9,476 nucleotides of DNA from an uncultured Wenzhouxiangella sp. (GTDB lineage Bacteria; Pseudomonadota; Gammaproteobacteria; Xanthomonadales; Wenzhouxiangellaceae), in NCBI GenBank assembly GCA_937876395.1, contig CALEIM010000150.1, forward strand, positions 1 through 9,476, written 5' to 3'. The position numbers and the translations under genes were made by a program. The notes beneath the pieces are model-generated. The model was not told where the DNA came from. It saw only the letters and a list, made by a program, of their open reading frames with translations, and made no database searches. Numbering within the stretch: position 1 is the first letter of the stretch; each line of letters begins with the position of its first letter. Of this stretch, positions 1 through 7,250 are shown piece by piece.

Positions 1-2
1 CA

Positions 3-839
3 AATGTTGGTGACAACGCGCCATTTGGGCAACCGATGCTTTCCGCGTACGGAGGATGGTTGAACCTCGATGTCCCCCAGGTTGCAAAGAAAATCGACAG
101 CAAATCACTTTCCGTCTGGATTGAAGCTGCTTATATGGTGTTCTTTCACTCCTTGAATTCAGATGTTTTCAGACAGGGTCAGCAATTGTTTCGTGAGCTG
201 GAGACCCGAGGCGCTTCAGGGCTTGCAGATGCCCGTCGGGTTGCAGAAATGGCTATTAGCGCCCGGGAATTTGCTTTCCTCAAGCAGGTAACCAGCCGGC
301 ATCCTCAACTTGGATTCAAGGACATCCCAATTATTGAATACAGCGGGCAATTTGACGATACACGGCCTGCGGTACTTGAAGTCAAGCAAGATGGGGCCTT
401 GCTTAAAGCGTCCAACTTTGAATTCAAGGATGACGAACCAAGCCTGCTCTTTGTATTTCACCCTAACTGTAATTTTTCACGCAATGCAGCCGAGCATCTA
501 CAGTCCCTAAATCATTTTGATTGCTTCTCAAGCAGTCAAGGTGACTGGATAGCACCTATGCACATGCAGGATGAAAGCCAATCCATTCTAAGCTGGAACA
601 AAGAGAATCCAGAATCACCAGTCAGGATAGTTTATAACCCGAACGCCTGGGCACCGGTTTACTTTACGGAAACTCCCACGTTCTACCTCCTGGAAGGCGA
701 TAAAATCCTGTCTTCCGTGCATGGTTGGCGGCCAGATACAACGCCATCGGAAGTGAGTGACATGATTGCCGCTTTCTTGACCAGATCAAAACTTGAGCAC
801 TGCCAACCAGATATCGAAGCTCCAAATCACCATCAGTAG
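3..839 (+). CDS. Unrecognised protein with C-terminal thioredoxin-like domain, 5' end outside window
   Basis: I do not recognise this gene as a named family. The frame is open to the left window edge. The first internal ATG, at 36, has no Shine-Dalgarno sequence, and the codons before it read as ordinary protein, so the true start probably lies upstream. Residue numbers below count from that ATG. Residues 1-90 look helical. From about 133 a beta strand (LLFVF) leads to C145-N-F-S148, a CxxS version of the thioredoxin CxxC site. Near 213-218 the segment TPTFYL resembles the cis-proline strand, followed by a short strand-turn-strand and a final helix, which is thioredoxin topology. Single-cysteine CxxS sites usually give thiol-isomerase or glutathione-type chemistry, or none. 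Codon use is more AT-rich than the downstream genes. It converges on the mutase gene across 104 bp. The fold call is moderate; the function is unknown. Confidence 0.6.
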   Translation, partial: NVGDNAPFGQPMLSAYGGWLNLDVPQVAKKIDSKSLSVWIEAAYMVFFHSLNSDVFRQGQQLFRELETRGASGLADARRVAEMAISAREFAFLKQVTSRHPQLGFKDIPIIEYSGQFDDTRPAVLEVKQDGALLKASNFEFKDDEPSLLFVFHPNCNFSRNAAEHLQSLNHFDCFSSSQGDWIAPMHMQDESQSILSWNKENPESPVRIVYNPNAWAPVYFTETPTFYLLEGDKILSSVHGWRPDTTPSEVSDMIAAFLTRSKLEHCQPDIEAPNHHQ

Positions 840-943
840 TTCTGCTGTGCTTCCGGGGCTTGATGCAATGTGTGGGCACGGATGCTTGATCTTCACCGGA
901 GGGCAAGGCAGGTTGAAACACCCGATTTCTCAAGCCCGACAGT

Positions 944-3900
944 CTACATATTGCGCCGATACTCGCCGCCCACTTCATAAAGCGCGTGGCTGATCTGGCC
1001 CAGCGAACAGGTCTTGACCGCTTCCATCAGCGCCTCAAAGGTATTGCCGCGGCGGCGGGCAACGTCCTGCAGCGCAATCAGCGCCGCCTGTGAACGCGCC
1101 TCGTTGCGCTGCTGAAAGGCGCGCACATTGCTGACCTGCTGCTGCTTTTCCGCTTCAGTCGAGCGAGCCAGCTCGATCTCGCCGCCTTCCTGCTCGCCGC
1201 CGTCGGCCGGCAGGAACGTGTTGACCCCGATCAGCGGCAGCGAGCCGTCGTGTTTCTTGTGTTCGTAATAGAGCGATTCTTCCTGAATCTTGCCGCGCTG
1301 GTACATGGTGTCCATCGCGCCAAGCACGCCGCCGCGCTCGGAAAGGCGCTCGAATTCAGCGTACACCGCCTCTTCGACCAGATCGGTGAGCTGATCGACG
1401 ATATAGCTGCCCTGCCAGGGGTTTTCGTTGAAGTTGAGCCCCAGCTCTTTGCTGATGATCATCTGGATGGCCACGGCCCGGCGCACCGATTCTTCGGTGG
1501 GCGTGGTGATGGCCTCATCGTAGGCGTTGGTGTGCAAGCTGTTGCAGTTGTCGAAAATGGCGTACAGAGCCTGCAGGGTGGTGCGAATGTCATTGAACTG
1601 GATTTCCTGGGCATGCAGGGAGCGCCCGGATGTCTGGATATGGTATTTGAGCATCTGTGAACGGCGGTTGGCGCCGTAGCGCTCGCGCATGGCGCGCGCC
1701 CAGATGCGCCGCGCCACCCGGCCGATCACGGTGTATTCCGGGTCCATGCCGTTAGAGAAAAAGAACGACAGATTGGGCGCAAAATCGTTGATGTCCATGC
1801 CGCGCGCCAGGTAGTACTCGACGATGGTCAGGCCGTTGGACAAGGTAAAGGCAAGCTGGCTGATCGGGTTGGCGCCGGCTTCGGCAATGTGATAGCCGGA
1901 GATCGACACCGAATAGAAGTTTCTCACCCCGTTGTCGATGAAATACTGCTGGATATCGCCCATCATGTGCAGGGCAAACTCGGTGGAAAAGATGCAGGTG
2001 TTCTGCGCCTGATCCTCTTTCAGAATATCGGCCTGGACCGTGCCGCGCACCACTTTGAGCGTATCGGACTTGATCCGCTCGTAGGTGTCGGCATCGACCA
2101 GTTGATCGCCGCTCACGCCGAGCAGCCCCAGGCCCAGCCCATCGTTGGTCGGTGGCATATCACCGCTGTAGCCGGGGCAGTCCGCTGCCAGCAGCTCGGC
2201 GCGTTTTTTCTCCGCCGCTTCCCATGCGCCGCTTTGTTTCAGATGTTTTTCAACCTGCTGATCGATGGCGGCGTTCATGAACATGGCCATCAGCATCGGC
2301 GCCGGGCCGTTGATGGTCATGGATACCGAGGTGGTCGGATCGGCCAGATCAAACCCCGAATAAAGTTTTTTCAGATCATCCAGGGTAGCAATCGATACGC
2401 CCGAATTGCCGACCTTGCCGTAGATATCGGGCCGCTCGGCCGGGTCTTCACCGTAGAGCGTGACCGAATCGAAGGCGGTGGACAAACGCTTGGCCGGCTG
2501 CCCTTCGGAAACGTAGTGAAAGCGCCGGTTGGTGCGTTCTGGCGTACCTTCGCCGGCAAACATGCGGATCGGGTCTTCGTTGACCCGCCGGTAGGGATAA
2601 ACACCGCCGGTATAGGGATAGTGGCCGGGCAGGTTTTCTTTCAGCAGAAAGACCAGCAGATCACCCCAGTCGCCGGTCTGCGGCGCGGCAATTTTTGGAA
2701 TCGGCAGCTTCGACAGGGATTCGCGGTAGTTTGATCCGGAAATGGTCTTGCCGCGCACCTCATAGCTGTATTCATCGGCCTCGACCGAGGCCTTGAGCTC
2801 CGGCCAGGTCTGGAGCAGTCCGCGCGCGGCTTCGGGAATGGCCTTGATGGCCTGGTTGTAGCGCCCGGCCAGTTCGGCAAACGGCCCGTCCTGCTCTTCC
2901 GGTGCCGGCTCAAGCGCTGCCGGCAGCGCTTCAACGTCAAGATCGGCCAGCACCTCGTAGTAGTGCTGGGCACGGCGCGCAGCCGCGGCCCAGTCCAGTA
3001 CGCTGCTGTTGAGCGCCCGTCCCTGCTCGGCAATTTCGGCCAGGTAGCGCACCCGCTTGCCAGGAATCAGCACCGACGGCTTCGGCTCCCTGTCAGTCAG
3101 TTCCAGCTCCGGGCTGAAATCACAGCGAGCGGTGCCCCAGGCAGATCCGCCGTCCGCACCACCCTGCTCACGCAGCAGTCGGCACAGATTGAGAAACATC
3201 CAGCTCACACCCGGGTCGTTGAACTGACTGGCAATGGTCGGATAGACCGGCACCTGCTCATCGTCCAGAGCAAACGCCAGGCGGTTGCGCTTCCACTGTT
3301 TTCGAACGTCACGCAGCGCGTCGGCCGAGCCTTGTCGATCAAATTTATTGAGAATCACCAACTCAGCAAAATCGAGCATGTCGATTTTTTCAAGCTGGCT
3401 GGCGGCACCGTAGTCGGAAGTCATCACATAGATCGGGAAATCGACCAGATCGACCACTTCCGAATCGGACTGGCCGATGCCGGCGGTTTCGAGTATGACC
3501 AGATCAAAGTCGGAACGGCGCAGCAGTGCCAGAGAGTCAGCCACTACCTCGGAGGTGGCCCGGTGCTGGCGCCGGGTCGCCATCGACCGCATGAACACCC
3601 GCTCCGAGCGCAGCGTATTCATGCGAATGCGGTCGCCCAGCAGGGCGCCGCCGCTGCGCCGGCGGGTCGGGTCAACGGCCAGCACGGCAATGCGCATCTC
3701 GGGAAAATGCTGTACAAAGCGGTTGAGCAACTCGTCGGTCACCGAAGATTTTCCGGCGCCGCCGGTTCCGGTCAGGCCGATAACCGGTACACCGCTGGAT
3801 GCCTCGTCCGCCTTGCGCAGGCGGGCCAGCTCATGCTCGGTGATGGCTCCGCTTTCAATCGCTGTCAGCTGGCGGGCGACGGTCGCATCGTCTTCTGCCT

Positions 3901-4396
3901 GCGGCCGGGTTTGGGCACGGGCCGGGCGCTGTGTGCGCGCCGTGCGGGTGCGCGCTACCAGGTCTCCGATCATGTCCTTGAGGCCCAGCTTCATGCCATC
4001 GTCGGGGTGGTAAATGCGGTTGACGCCGTGCCCTTCAAGCGCGCGGATTTCAGCCGGAGTGATGGTTCCGCCGCCACCGCCGAATACCTGGATATGCCCG
4101 GCACCCTGCCCGGCCAGCATGTCCACCATGTAGCCGAAGTACTCCATGTGACCGCCCTGGTAGGAACTGACGGCAATGGCGTCGGCATCCTCACAGATGG
4201 CCGCGCGCACAATTTCGGCAACCGAGCGATTGTGCCCCAGGTGAATGACCTCGCAGCCTTCGGCCTGGATCAGGCGGCGCATCAGGTTGATCGCGGCATC
4301 GTGTCCGTCAAACAGGCTCGCGGCGGTGACCACGCGCAGCGGCAGGTTGGCGTCGGTCGAGACCACATTGGCGGGAGTTTTGGCAGTCTGGCTCAT
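944..4396 (-). CDS. icmF: Fused isobutyryl-CoA mutase IcmF (B12 domain, MeaB-like GTPase, mutase domain)
   Basis: Catalyses the adenosylcobalamin-dependent rearrangement of isobutyryl-CoA and n-butyryl-CoA in the cytosol; the built-in G-protein domain loads and protects the cofactor. At 1150 residues it is close to the family length of about 1,100. Residues 20-150 form the B12-binding domain, with D30-G-H32-D supplying the cobalt-ligand histidine, then SSYQGG at 77-82 and a glycine run at 106-110. Residues 204-415 form the MeaB-like GTPase: P-loop GTGGAGKS at 210-217, ETAGIGQSD at 303-311 and NKFD at 350-353. Residues 560-1150 form the mutase TIM barrel. Phe626 and Gln798 sit where methylmalonyl-CoA mutases carry the substrate-binding Tyr and Arg, which favours an unbranched acyl or isobutyryl substrate over methylmalonyl. 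The ATG start at 4396 has only a weak ribosome site. A pivalyl-CoA mutase-type activity cannot be excluded. The C-terminus ends normally. Confidence 0.96.
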   Translation of the reverse strand: MSQTAKTPANVVSTDANLPLRVVTAASLFDGHDAAINLMRRLIQAEGCEVIHLGHNRSVAEIVRAAICEDADAIAVSSYQGGHMEYFGYMVDMLAGQGAGHIQVFGGGGGTITPAEIRALEGHGVNRIYHPDDGMKLGLKDMIGDLVARTRTARTQRPARAQTRPQAEDDATVARQLTAIESGAITEHELARLRKADEASSGVPVIGLTGTGGAGKSSVTDELLNRFVQHFPEMRIAVLAVDPTRRRSGGALLGDRIRMNTLRSERVFMRSMATRRQHRATSEVVADSLALLRRSDFDLVILETAGIGQSDSEVVDLVDFPIYVMTSDYGAASQLEKIDMLDFAELVILNKFDRQGSADALRDVRKQWKRNRLAFALDDEQVPVYPTIASQFNDPGVSWMFLNLCRLLREQGGADGGSAWGTARCDFSPELELTDREPKPSVLIPGKRVRYLAEIAEQGRALNSSVLDWAAAARRAQHYYEVLADLDVEALPAALEPAPEEQDGPFAELAGRYNQAIKAIPEAARGLLQTWPELKASVEADEYSYEVRGKTISGSNYRESLSKLPIPKIAAPQTGDWGDLLVFLLKENLPGHYPYTGGVYPYRRVNEDPIRMFAGEGTPERTNRRFHYVSEGQPAKRLSTAFDSVTLYGEDPAERPDIYGKVGNSGVSIATLDDLKKLYSGFDLADPTTSVSMTINGPAPMLMAMFMNAAIDQQVEKHLKQSGAWEAAEKKRAELLAADCPGYSGDMPPTNDGLGLGLLGVSGDQLVDADTYERIKSDTLKVVRGTVQADILKEDQAQNTCIFSTEFALHMMGDIQQYFIDNGVRNFYSVSISGYHIAEAGANPISQLAFTLSNGLTIVEYYLARGMDINDFAPNLSFFFSNGMDPEYTVIGRVARRIWARAMRERYGANRRSQMLKYHIQTSGRSLHAQEIQFNDIRTTLQALYAIFDNCNSLHTNAYDEAITTPTEESVRRAVAIQMIISKELGLNFNENPWQGSYIVDQLTDLVEEAVYAEFERLSERGGVLGAMDTMYQRGKIQEESLYYEHKKHDGSLPLIGVNTFLPADGGEQEGGEIELARSTEAEKQQQVSNVRAFQQRNEARSQAALIALQDVARRRGNTFEALMEAVKTCSLGQISHALYEVGGEYRRNM

Positions 4397-4431
4397 AGGG
4401 CAGCTAGTGATGGGTTTTGCACAAGCCTGCC

Positions 4432-4461
4432 ATTGTAGCCCGCGTCAGCGGCACGAACCAA
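4432..4461 (-). promoter_or_regulatory. Candidate sigma70 promoter for icmF
   Basis: Reading the minus strand, TTGGTT (4461-4456) is followed after 18 bp by TACAAT (4437-4432). This places transcription start near 4425, about 30 nt upstream of the icmF ATG. The gap between the response regulator stop and icmF has no convincing terminator, so read-through from the regulator is also possible. The -35 match is only three of six. Confidence 0.35.
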
Positions 4462-4480
4462 CGCGGCCGCAGCCGAACCC

Positions 4481-4981
4481 TCAGGTGGCGGGTTTGGAAT
4501 CACCCTCGGCGCGCGCCGGCAACGCCCCGTTCCTGACCAGACGCTCAATATGGGTGAACACCTCATTGCGCCCGAATGGCTTTTTCATGAAGCCGTCGGC
4601 GCCAATTTTCTTGAGATAAAACTCCTCGACCGCCTGCGGGTTGCCGCTGATCATGATGACTGGAACCGGCTCCAGGTCGGGATCACGACGCAGCCTGCGA
4701 AGCGCGGCAAAGCCGTTCATTCCGGGCAGCACAATGTCGAGAAAAATCAGCTCGGGCGGCTCGCTGGCCACCCGCTCCAGGGCGGTCTCGGCATCGCCGA
4801 TACCGCTTGGCTGATAGCCATCCTGGCCCAGCATATGGCTCAGGGCAGCGACCACCGTAGGCGAATCATCCACGATCAGCACACGCAGACCGTAACGCGC
4901 GTAGCTGCGCTGTTCGGCACGGCGTTCCCTGGGCTTTTTCTGGATGCCGAGCAAACGGCGAAATTGGTCGAGCTGGCTCAC
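4481..4981 (-). CDS. Single-domain (CheY-like) response regulator with basic N-terminal extension
   Basis: A phosphorylatable receiver protein with no DNA-binding or enzymatic output domain, so it probably acts by protein contact in the cytosol. The receiver spans residues 32-150: acidic pair D38-D39, phospho-acceptor D82 in LDIVLPGMNG, switch S112 after the VIMIS strand, F131 at the aromatic switch site, and the conserved lysine-proline K134-P135. The end of the domain (FMKKPFGRNEVF) resembles PilH-type and twitching-related receivers, but I would not assign that role. Residues 1-30 form a basic, arginine-rich extension that is longer than in CheY. The start is GTG at 4981: an in-frame TAA lies ten codons upstream with no ATG, GTG or TTG between them, so this is the most upstream start possible. 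It lies 92 bp downstream of the HD-GYP gene on the same strand, which suggests a shared signalling role. The cognate kinase is not in the window. Confidence 0.9.
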   Translation of the reverse strand: MSQLDQFRRLLGIQKKPRERRAEQRSYARYGLRVLIVDDSPTVVAALSHMLGQDGYQPSGIGDAETALERVASEPPELIFLDIVLPGMNGFAALRRLRRDPDLEPVPVIMISGNPQAVEEFYLKKIGADGFMKKPFGRNEVFTHIERLVRNGALPARAEGDSKPAT

Positions 4982-5010
4982 GAGCGTTTTTTCACGGCTG
5001 GTTGAAGACG

Positions 5011-5039
5011 ATTATTCCGCAAGCCGCGACAGGAAGCAA
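5011..5039 (-). promoter_or_regulatory. Candidate sigma70 promoter for the response regulator
   Basis: On the minus strand TTGCTT (5039-5034) and AATAAT (5016-5011) are separated by exactly 17 bp. Transcription would begin near 5004, leaving a leader of about 23 nt before the GTG start. The -10 box matches five of six consensus positions and the -35 box three of six. A pair of direct repeats abuts the -35 box on its upstream side. Confidence 0.4.
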
Positions 5040-5058
5040 CGCAAATCGCGCGCAAATC
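5040..5058 (-). repeat. Two 8-bp direct repeats one helical turn apart, upstream of the regulator promoter
   Basis: CGCAAATC occurs at 5040-5047 and again at 5051-5058 (GATTTGCG on the minus strand), with an 11-bp period. The pair sits immediately upstream of the candidate -35 box of the response regulator gene, where a dimeric activator would bind on one face of the helix. The bound protein is not identifiable. It could be chance, since each copy is only 8 bp. Confidence 0.4.
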
Positions 5059-5073
5059 ATGCGGCACAAGCCG

Positions 5074-6312
5074 TCAATCCAGCACGGCAGCCAGCAGGGC
5101 TTTGATATTGACTCCAGCCAAACCATCCGGCAAGACTTCTTCGATATGAATCAAATAGTTGCCTTCACTATCTCGAAGCCCTGCCAGATTCAGGCGCTCG
5201 CCCGGACGGTAGCCGGCCGTCCCCGGCTCGAGCTTGCGCACCAGAGGGTAAAACCCGCTGCCCAGGTGGGTCTGCTCAACCACGGCCAGGTCGCCAGTGG
5301 ACAGGCGCACCAGGGTTCCGGGCGCGACCCAGCCCATGAACTGGATGAAATGCTCGACCATGTTGCGGTCAAACTTGTGCAATCGACCGCGCCATAGCAC
5401 ACCCAGGGCGTCGTGATGCGAACGCGCCGGCCGGTAGCTGCGCTGCGACGTGACCGCGTCGTAGACATCGACAATTGAAATGAGCTGCGAAATGCGATTG
5501 ATTTCACTGGCCCGTTTGCCGTGCGGATAGCCTTTGCCGTCGCTGCGCTCGTGATGCTCCAGGGCAGCCAGTGCCACGACCGGATCAAGTTCGCCGCGCT
5601 GCGTGAGCATGGCATGGCCGGCCACGGTATGGCGCTTGATTTCACGAAACTCTTCCTCGGTAAGCAAATCGGGCTTGTTGAGCGTGGCCGGGTCAATATC
5701 GACATTGCCGACATCGTGAAGCAGCGCTGCCATGCCGACCCGTTCAAGCTCGTCAGGCGGCCACTCCAGCGCATGGGCCAGGCCAAGGGCGAGGATGGCT
5801 GAATTTATTGCGTGCTGAACGCCGTAGTCGTCGCTGTCCTTCAACCGGGTCAGCCAGACCATGGCGGCCAGATTCTGCTGCAGATAGCCGGCCAGCTCGG
5901 CCACCACTCGCTCGGCCGTCTTGACCTCGATCGTGCCCTGGTCGGCAAAGCCCCGAATCAGCAGGCGGGCCTGGCGGTCGAGCAGGTGATGAGCGCGCAA
6001 AGCCACACCAATGCTGTCCTTGTCGATGCGCTGACCGCGCAGGGCATTCATCGGATGCGCCAGATTACCGGTCGAATGCTGCTGAGCCGGCTTGTCGCCC
6101 GGACCCCAGCCGCCCGCCCGCGGACGCTCGGGACGCGGCCCGGCTCCCCGGTCATGATCGATCACTACCCATTCACAGTGGTCTTCAAACCAGGCCTTGA
6201 TCTCCTCCGAATCAATCAGCACGCCCTGCAGCGGAAACGGCGTGTCAATCCAGGGGATGTCAAGACGCACGACAAAGTTGCCCACCTCCAGATCGGAAGG
6301 GTGGACGATCAT
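5074..6312 (-). CDS. DUF3391 plus HD-GYP domain protein, putative cyclic-di-GMP phosphodiesterase
   Basis: HD-GYP proteins hydrolyse cyclic-di-GMP to pGpG or GMP with a two- or three-metal centre, lowering the signal that favours sessile growth. I chose the ATG at 6312 (412 residues). The reading MIVHPSDLEVGNFVVRLD matches the usual DUF3391 N-terminus, and a promoter-like -10 box overlaps the next upstream ATG at 6387. That alternative start would add 25 residues; neither has a strong ribosome site. DUF3391 covers about residues 1-120, with a polar Gly/Pro-rich linker near 55-85. The HD-GYP domain covers about 150-330: H167, H199-D200 in LLHDVGN, H253-H254-E255, D258-G, G261-Y262-P263, and DVYDA at 282-286. 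The lysine normally following HDxG is Asn203 here, so activity could be altered. Residues 330-412 are an uncharacterised beta-rich tail. No membrane segment is visible, so it is probably cytosolic. Confidence 0.92.
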   Translation of the reverse strand: MIVHPSDLEVGNFVVRLDIPWIDTPFPLQGVLIDSEEIKAWFEDHCEWVVIDHDRGAGPRPERPRAGGWGPGDKPAQQHSTGNLAHPMNALRGQRIDKDSIGVALRAHHLLDRQARLLIRGFADQGTIEVKTAERVVAELAGYLQQNLAAMVWLTRLKDSDDYGVQHAINSAILALGLAHALEWPPDELERVGMAALLHDVGNVDIDPATLNKPDLLTEEEFREIKRHTVAGHAMLTQRGELDPVVALAALEHHERSDGKGYPHGKRASEINRISQLISIVDVYDAVTSQRSYRPARSHHDALGVLWRGRLHKFDRNMVEHFIQFMGWVAPGTLVRLSTGDLAVVEQTHLGSGFYPLVRKLEPGTAGYRPGERLNLAGLRDSEGNYLIHIEEVLPDGLAGVNIKALLAAVLD

Positions 6313-6385
6313 CTCGCGCGACCAGATGGAGTCGGGGCTGGGAGTTTCGCTGACCACGGTGGCTGGTAGTGATATGGACTGCCTC

Positions 6386-6394
6386 ATTATGCCA
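6386..6394 (-). promoter_or_regulatory. Candidate extended -10 promoter for the HD-GYP gene
   Basis: The minus strand reads TGGCATAAT (6394-6386), an extended -10 element with TG at the right spacing and five of six matches in the hexamer. Extended -10 promoters tolerate a poor -35, which is the case here. Transcription would start near 6379, downstream of the ATG at 6387, which would leave the ATG at 6312 as the usable start. Confidence 0.3.
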
Positions 6395-6417
6395 GTTGGT
6401 CGTTTGGTCGTTTGGCT
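6395..6417. repeat. Three near-tandem 7-8 bp repeats in the divergent intergenic region
   Basis: GTTGGTC (6395-6401), GTTTGGTC (6402-6409) and GTTTGGCT (6410-6417) lie back to back between the divergent HD-GYP and DUF47 genes. They cover the -35 region of the candidate HD-GYP promoter and lie about 45 bp upstream of the DUF47 -10 box. They could be an operator, or a small slippage-prone tandem repeat. Confidence 0.4.
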
Positions 6418-6461
6418 GGAGCCTTGAACCTTCCGACCTTGGTCGCAGGTTGAGACAGAAC

Positions 6462-6470
6462 TGTTACAAT
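6462..6470 (+). promoter_or_regulatory. Candidate extended -10 promoter for the DUF47-PiT unit
   Basis: TGTTACAAT carries the extended -10 TG dinucleotide followed by TACAAT, five of six matches to consensus. No good -35 lies at 16-18 bp. Predicted transcription start is near 6477, giving a leader of about 40 nt. No Pho box is recognisable. Confidence 0.4.
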
Positions 6471-6515
6471 CCGCGCCAGCCAATGTGGCCGGGTCATGTC
6501 TCGGACGGAACCTCA

Positions 6516-7196
6516 ATGAATCCAAGTAGTTACATTTCGCGCGTATTTGGTCAGTCGCCAGTCAAGCCGCTGCAGCAGCATTTCGATACGGCCAAGCGCT
6601 GTGCAGATGAGCTGCCGAACTTCATGCGCGCAGCGCAAGCGGGCGACTGGGAGGCCGCGCGCGGCGTTCGTGAGCAGATCGTCAAACTCGAACACGAGGC
6701 CGATGATCTCAAGCGTGAGCTGCGCCTCAATCTGCCGCGCAGCCTGTTCATGCCGGTGGCGCGCAGCGATGTGCTCGAAATGCTCACCGTGCAGGATCGA
6801 ATTGCCAACAAGGCGCGCGATATATCCGGCCTGATGATGGGGCGCCAGATGAGCTTTCCCGAGTCACTCCATGAACTTTATCTACGCTTTGTCGACCGCT
6901 GCCTGGACGCCGTAGCCCAGGCGCACAAGACCGTCAAGGAACTCGACGAGCTGTTCGAATCCGGCTTTCGCGGCAACGAAATCGATCTGGTCATGGGCAT
7001 GATCAGAAAGCTCGACAAAATAGAGAATGAAGGCGACAGCCTGCAGGTCGAATTGCGCGCCGAGCTGTTCAAACTCGAAACCAGTCTCCCGCCGATCGAG
7101 GCCATGTTCCTTTACAAGATCATCGACTGGACCGGCGACTTGGGCGACTGGGCCCAGCGTGTCGGCAGTGGACTGCATCTGATGATCGCGCGCTAA
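6516..7196 (+). CDS. DUF47 family PhoU-like protein (TIGR00153)
   Basis: A cytosolic all-helical protein related to PhoU. Members are very often encoded beside PiT permeases and are thought to modulate phosphate uptake. The ATG at 6516 gives 226 residues, the normal family length. GGACGGAA at 6503-6510 provides a well-spaced ribosome site, and the extended -10 lies upstream. The frame is open further upstream, but an earlier start would remove the leader. Two ExxxD metal-binding motifs typical of PhoU-like bundles are present at E59-D63 and E170-D174. Other family-like segments are SLFMPV at 76-81, a conserved VQDRIANKARDI-type helix around 92-103, and FLYKIIDWTGDLGDWAQRVG at 198-217. The C-terminus (LMIAR) is typical and complete. 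The permease gene starts 54 bp downstream on the same strand, so the two are probably co-transcribed. Confidence in the family is high; the regulatory mechanism is inferred. Confidence 0.93.
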   Translation: MNPSSYISRVFGQSPVKPLQQHFDTAKRCADELPNFMRAAQAGDWEAARGVREQIVKLEHEADDLKRELRLNLPRSLFMPVARSDVLEMLTVQDRIANKARDISGLMMGRQMSFPESLHELYLRFVDRCLDAVAQAHKTVKELDELFESGFRGNEIDLVMGMIRKLDKIENEGDSLQVELRAELFKLETSLPPIEAMFLYKIIDWTGDLGDWAQRVGSGLHLMIAR

Positions 7197-7250
7197 GGCG
7201 TTCCACCACAGGGTAGTCAAGGCCCCGCTGGGGGGTATGCAGAGGGCTTC

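Noticed and set aside
840..943. Possible bidirectional terminator between the convergent genes
   Set aside because: No strong stem-loop or T-run visible; only a short GCTTGAT direct repeat.
1889..2734. 281-residue plus-strand open frame antisense to the icmF mutase domain
   Set aside because: Same reasoning: no family resemblance, no ribosome site, wholly contained in a real gene.
2963..4438. 491-residue plus-strand open frame antisense to icmF
   Set aside because: It mirrors a highly convincing IcmF N-terminal and GTPase sequence; its translation is low-complexity Ala/Arg/His-rich with no recognisable domain, as expected of GC-rich antisense frames.
4440..4480. GCGGC...GCCGC stem downstream of the response regulator as terminator
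   Set aside because: Five-base stem with a long loop and no following U-run on the transcript.
6369..6515. Longer DUF47 start at 6369
   Set aside because: The added residues resemble no family member and span the candidate promoter; the ATG at 6516 has a good ribosome site and gives the usual length.
6313..6525. Longer HD-GYP start at 6525
   Set aside because: It would overlap the first codons of the DUF47 gene and add a low-complexity stretch unlike DUF3391 N-termini; starts at 6312 or 6387 are more reasonable.
7221..7236. GC-rich CCCC-GCT-GGGG hairpin between the DUF47 and PiT genes
   Set aside because: Only a four-base stem with a tight loop and no U-run; unlikely to terminate or attenuate.
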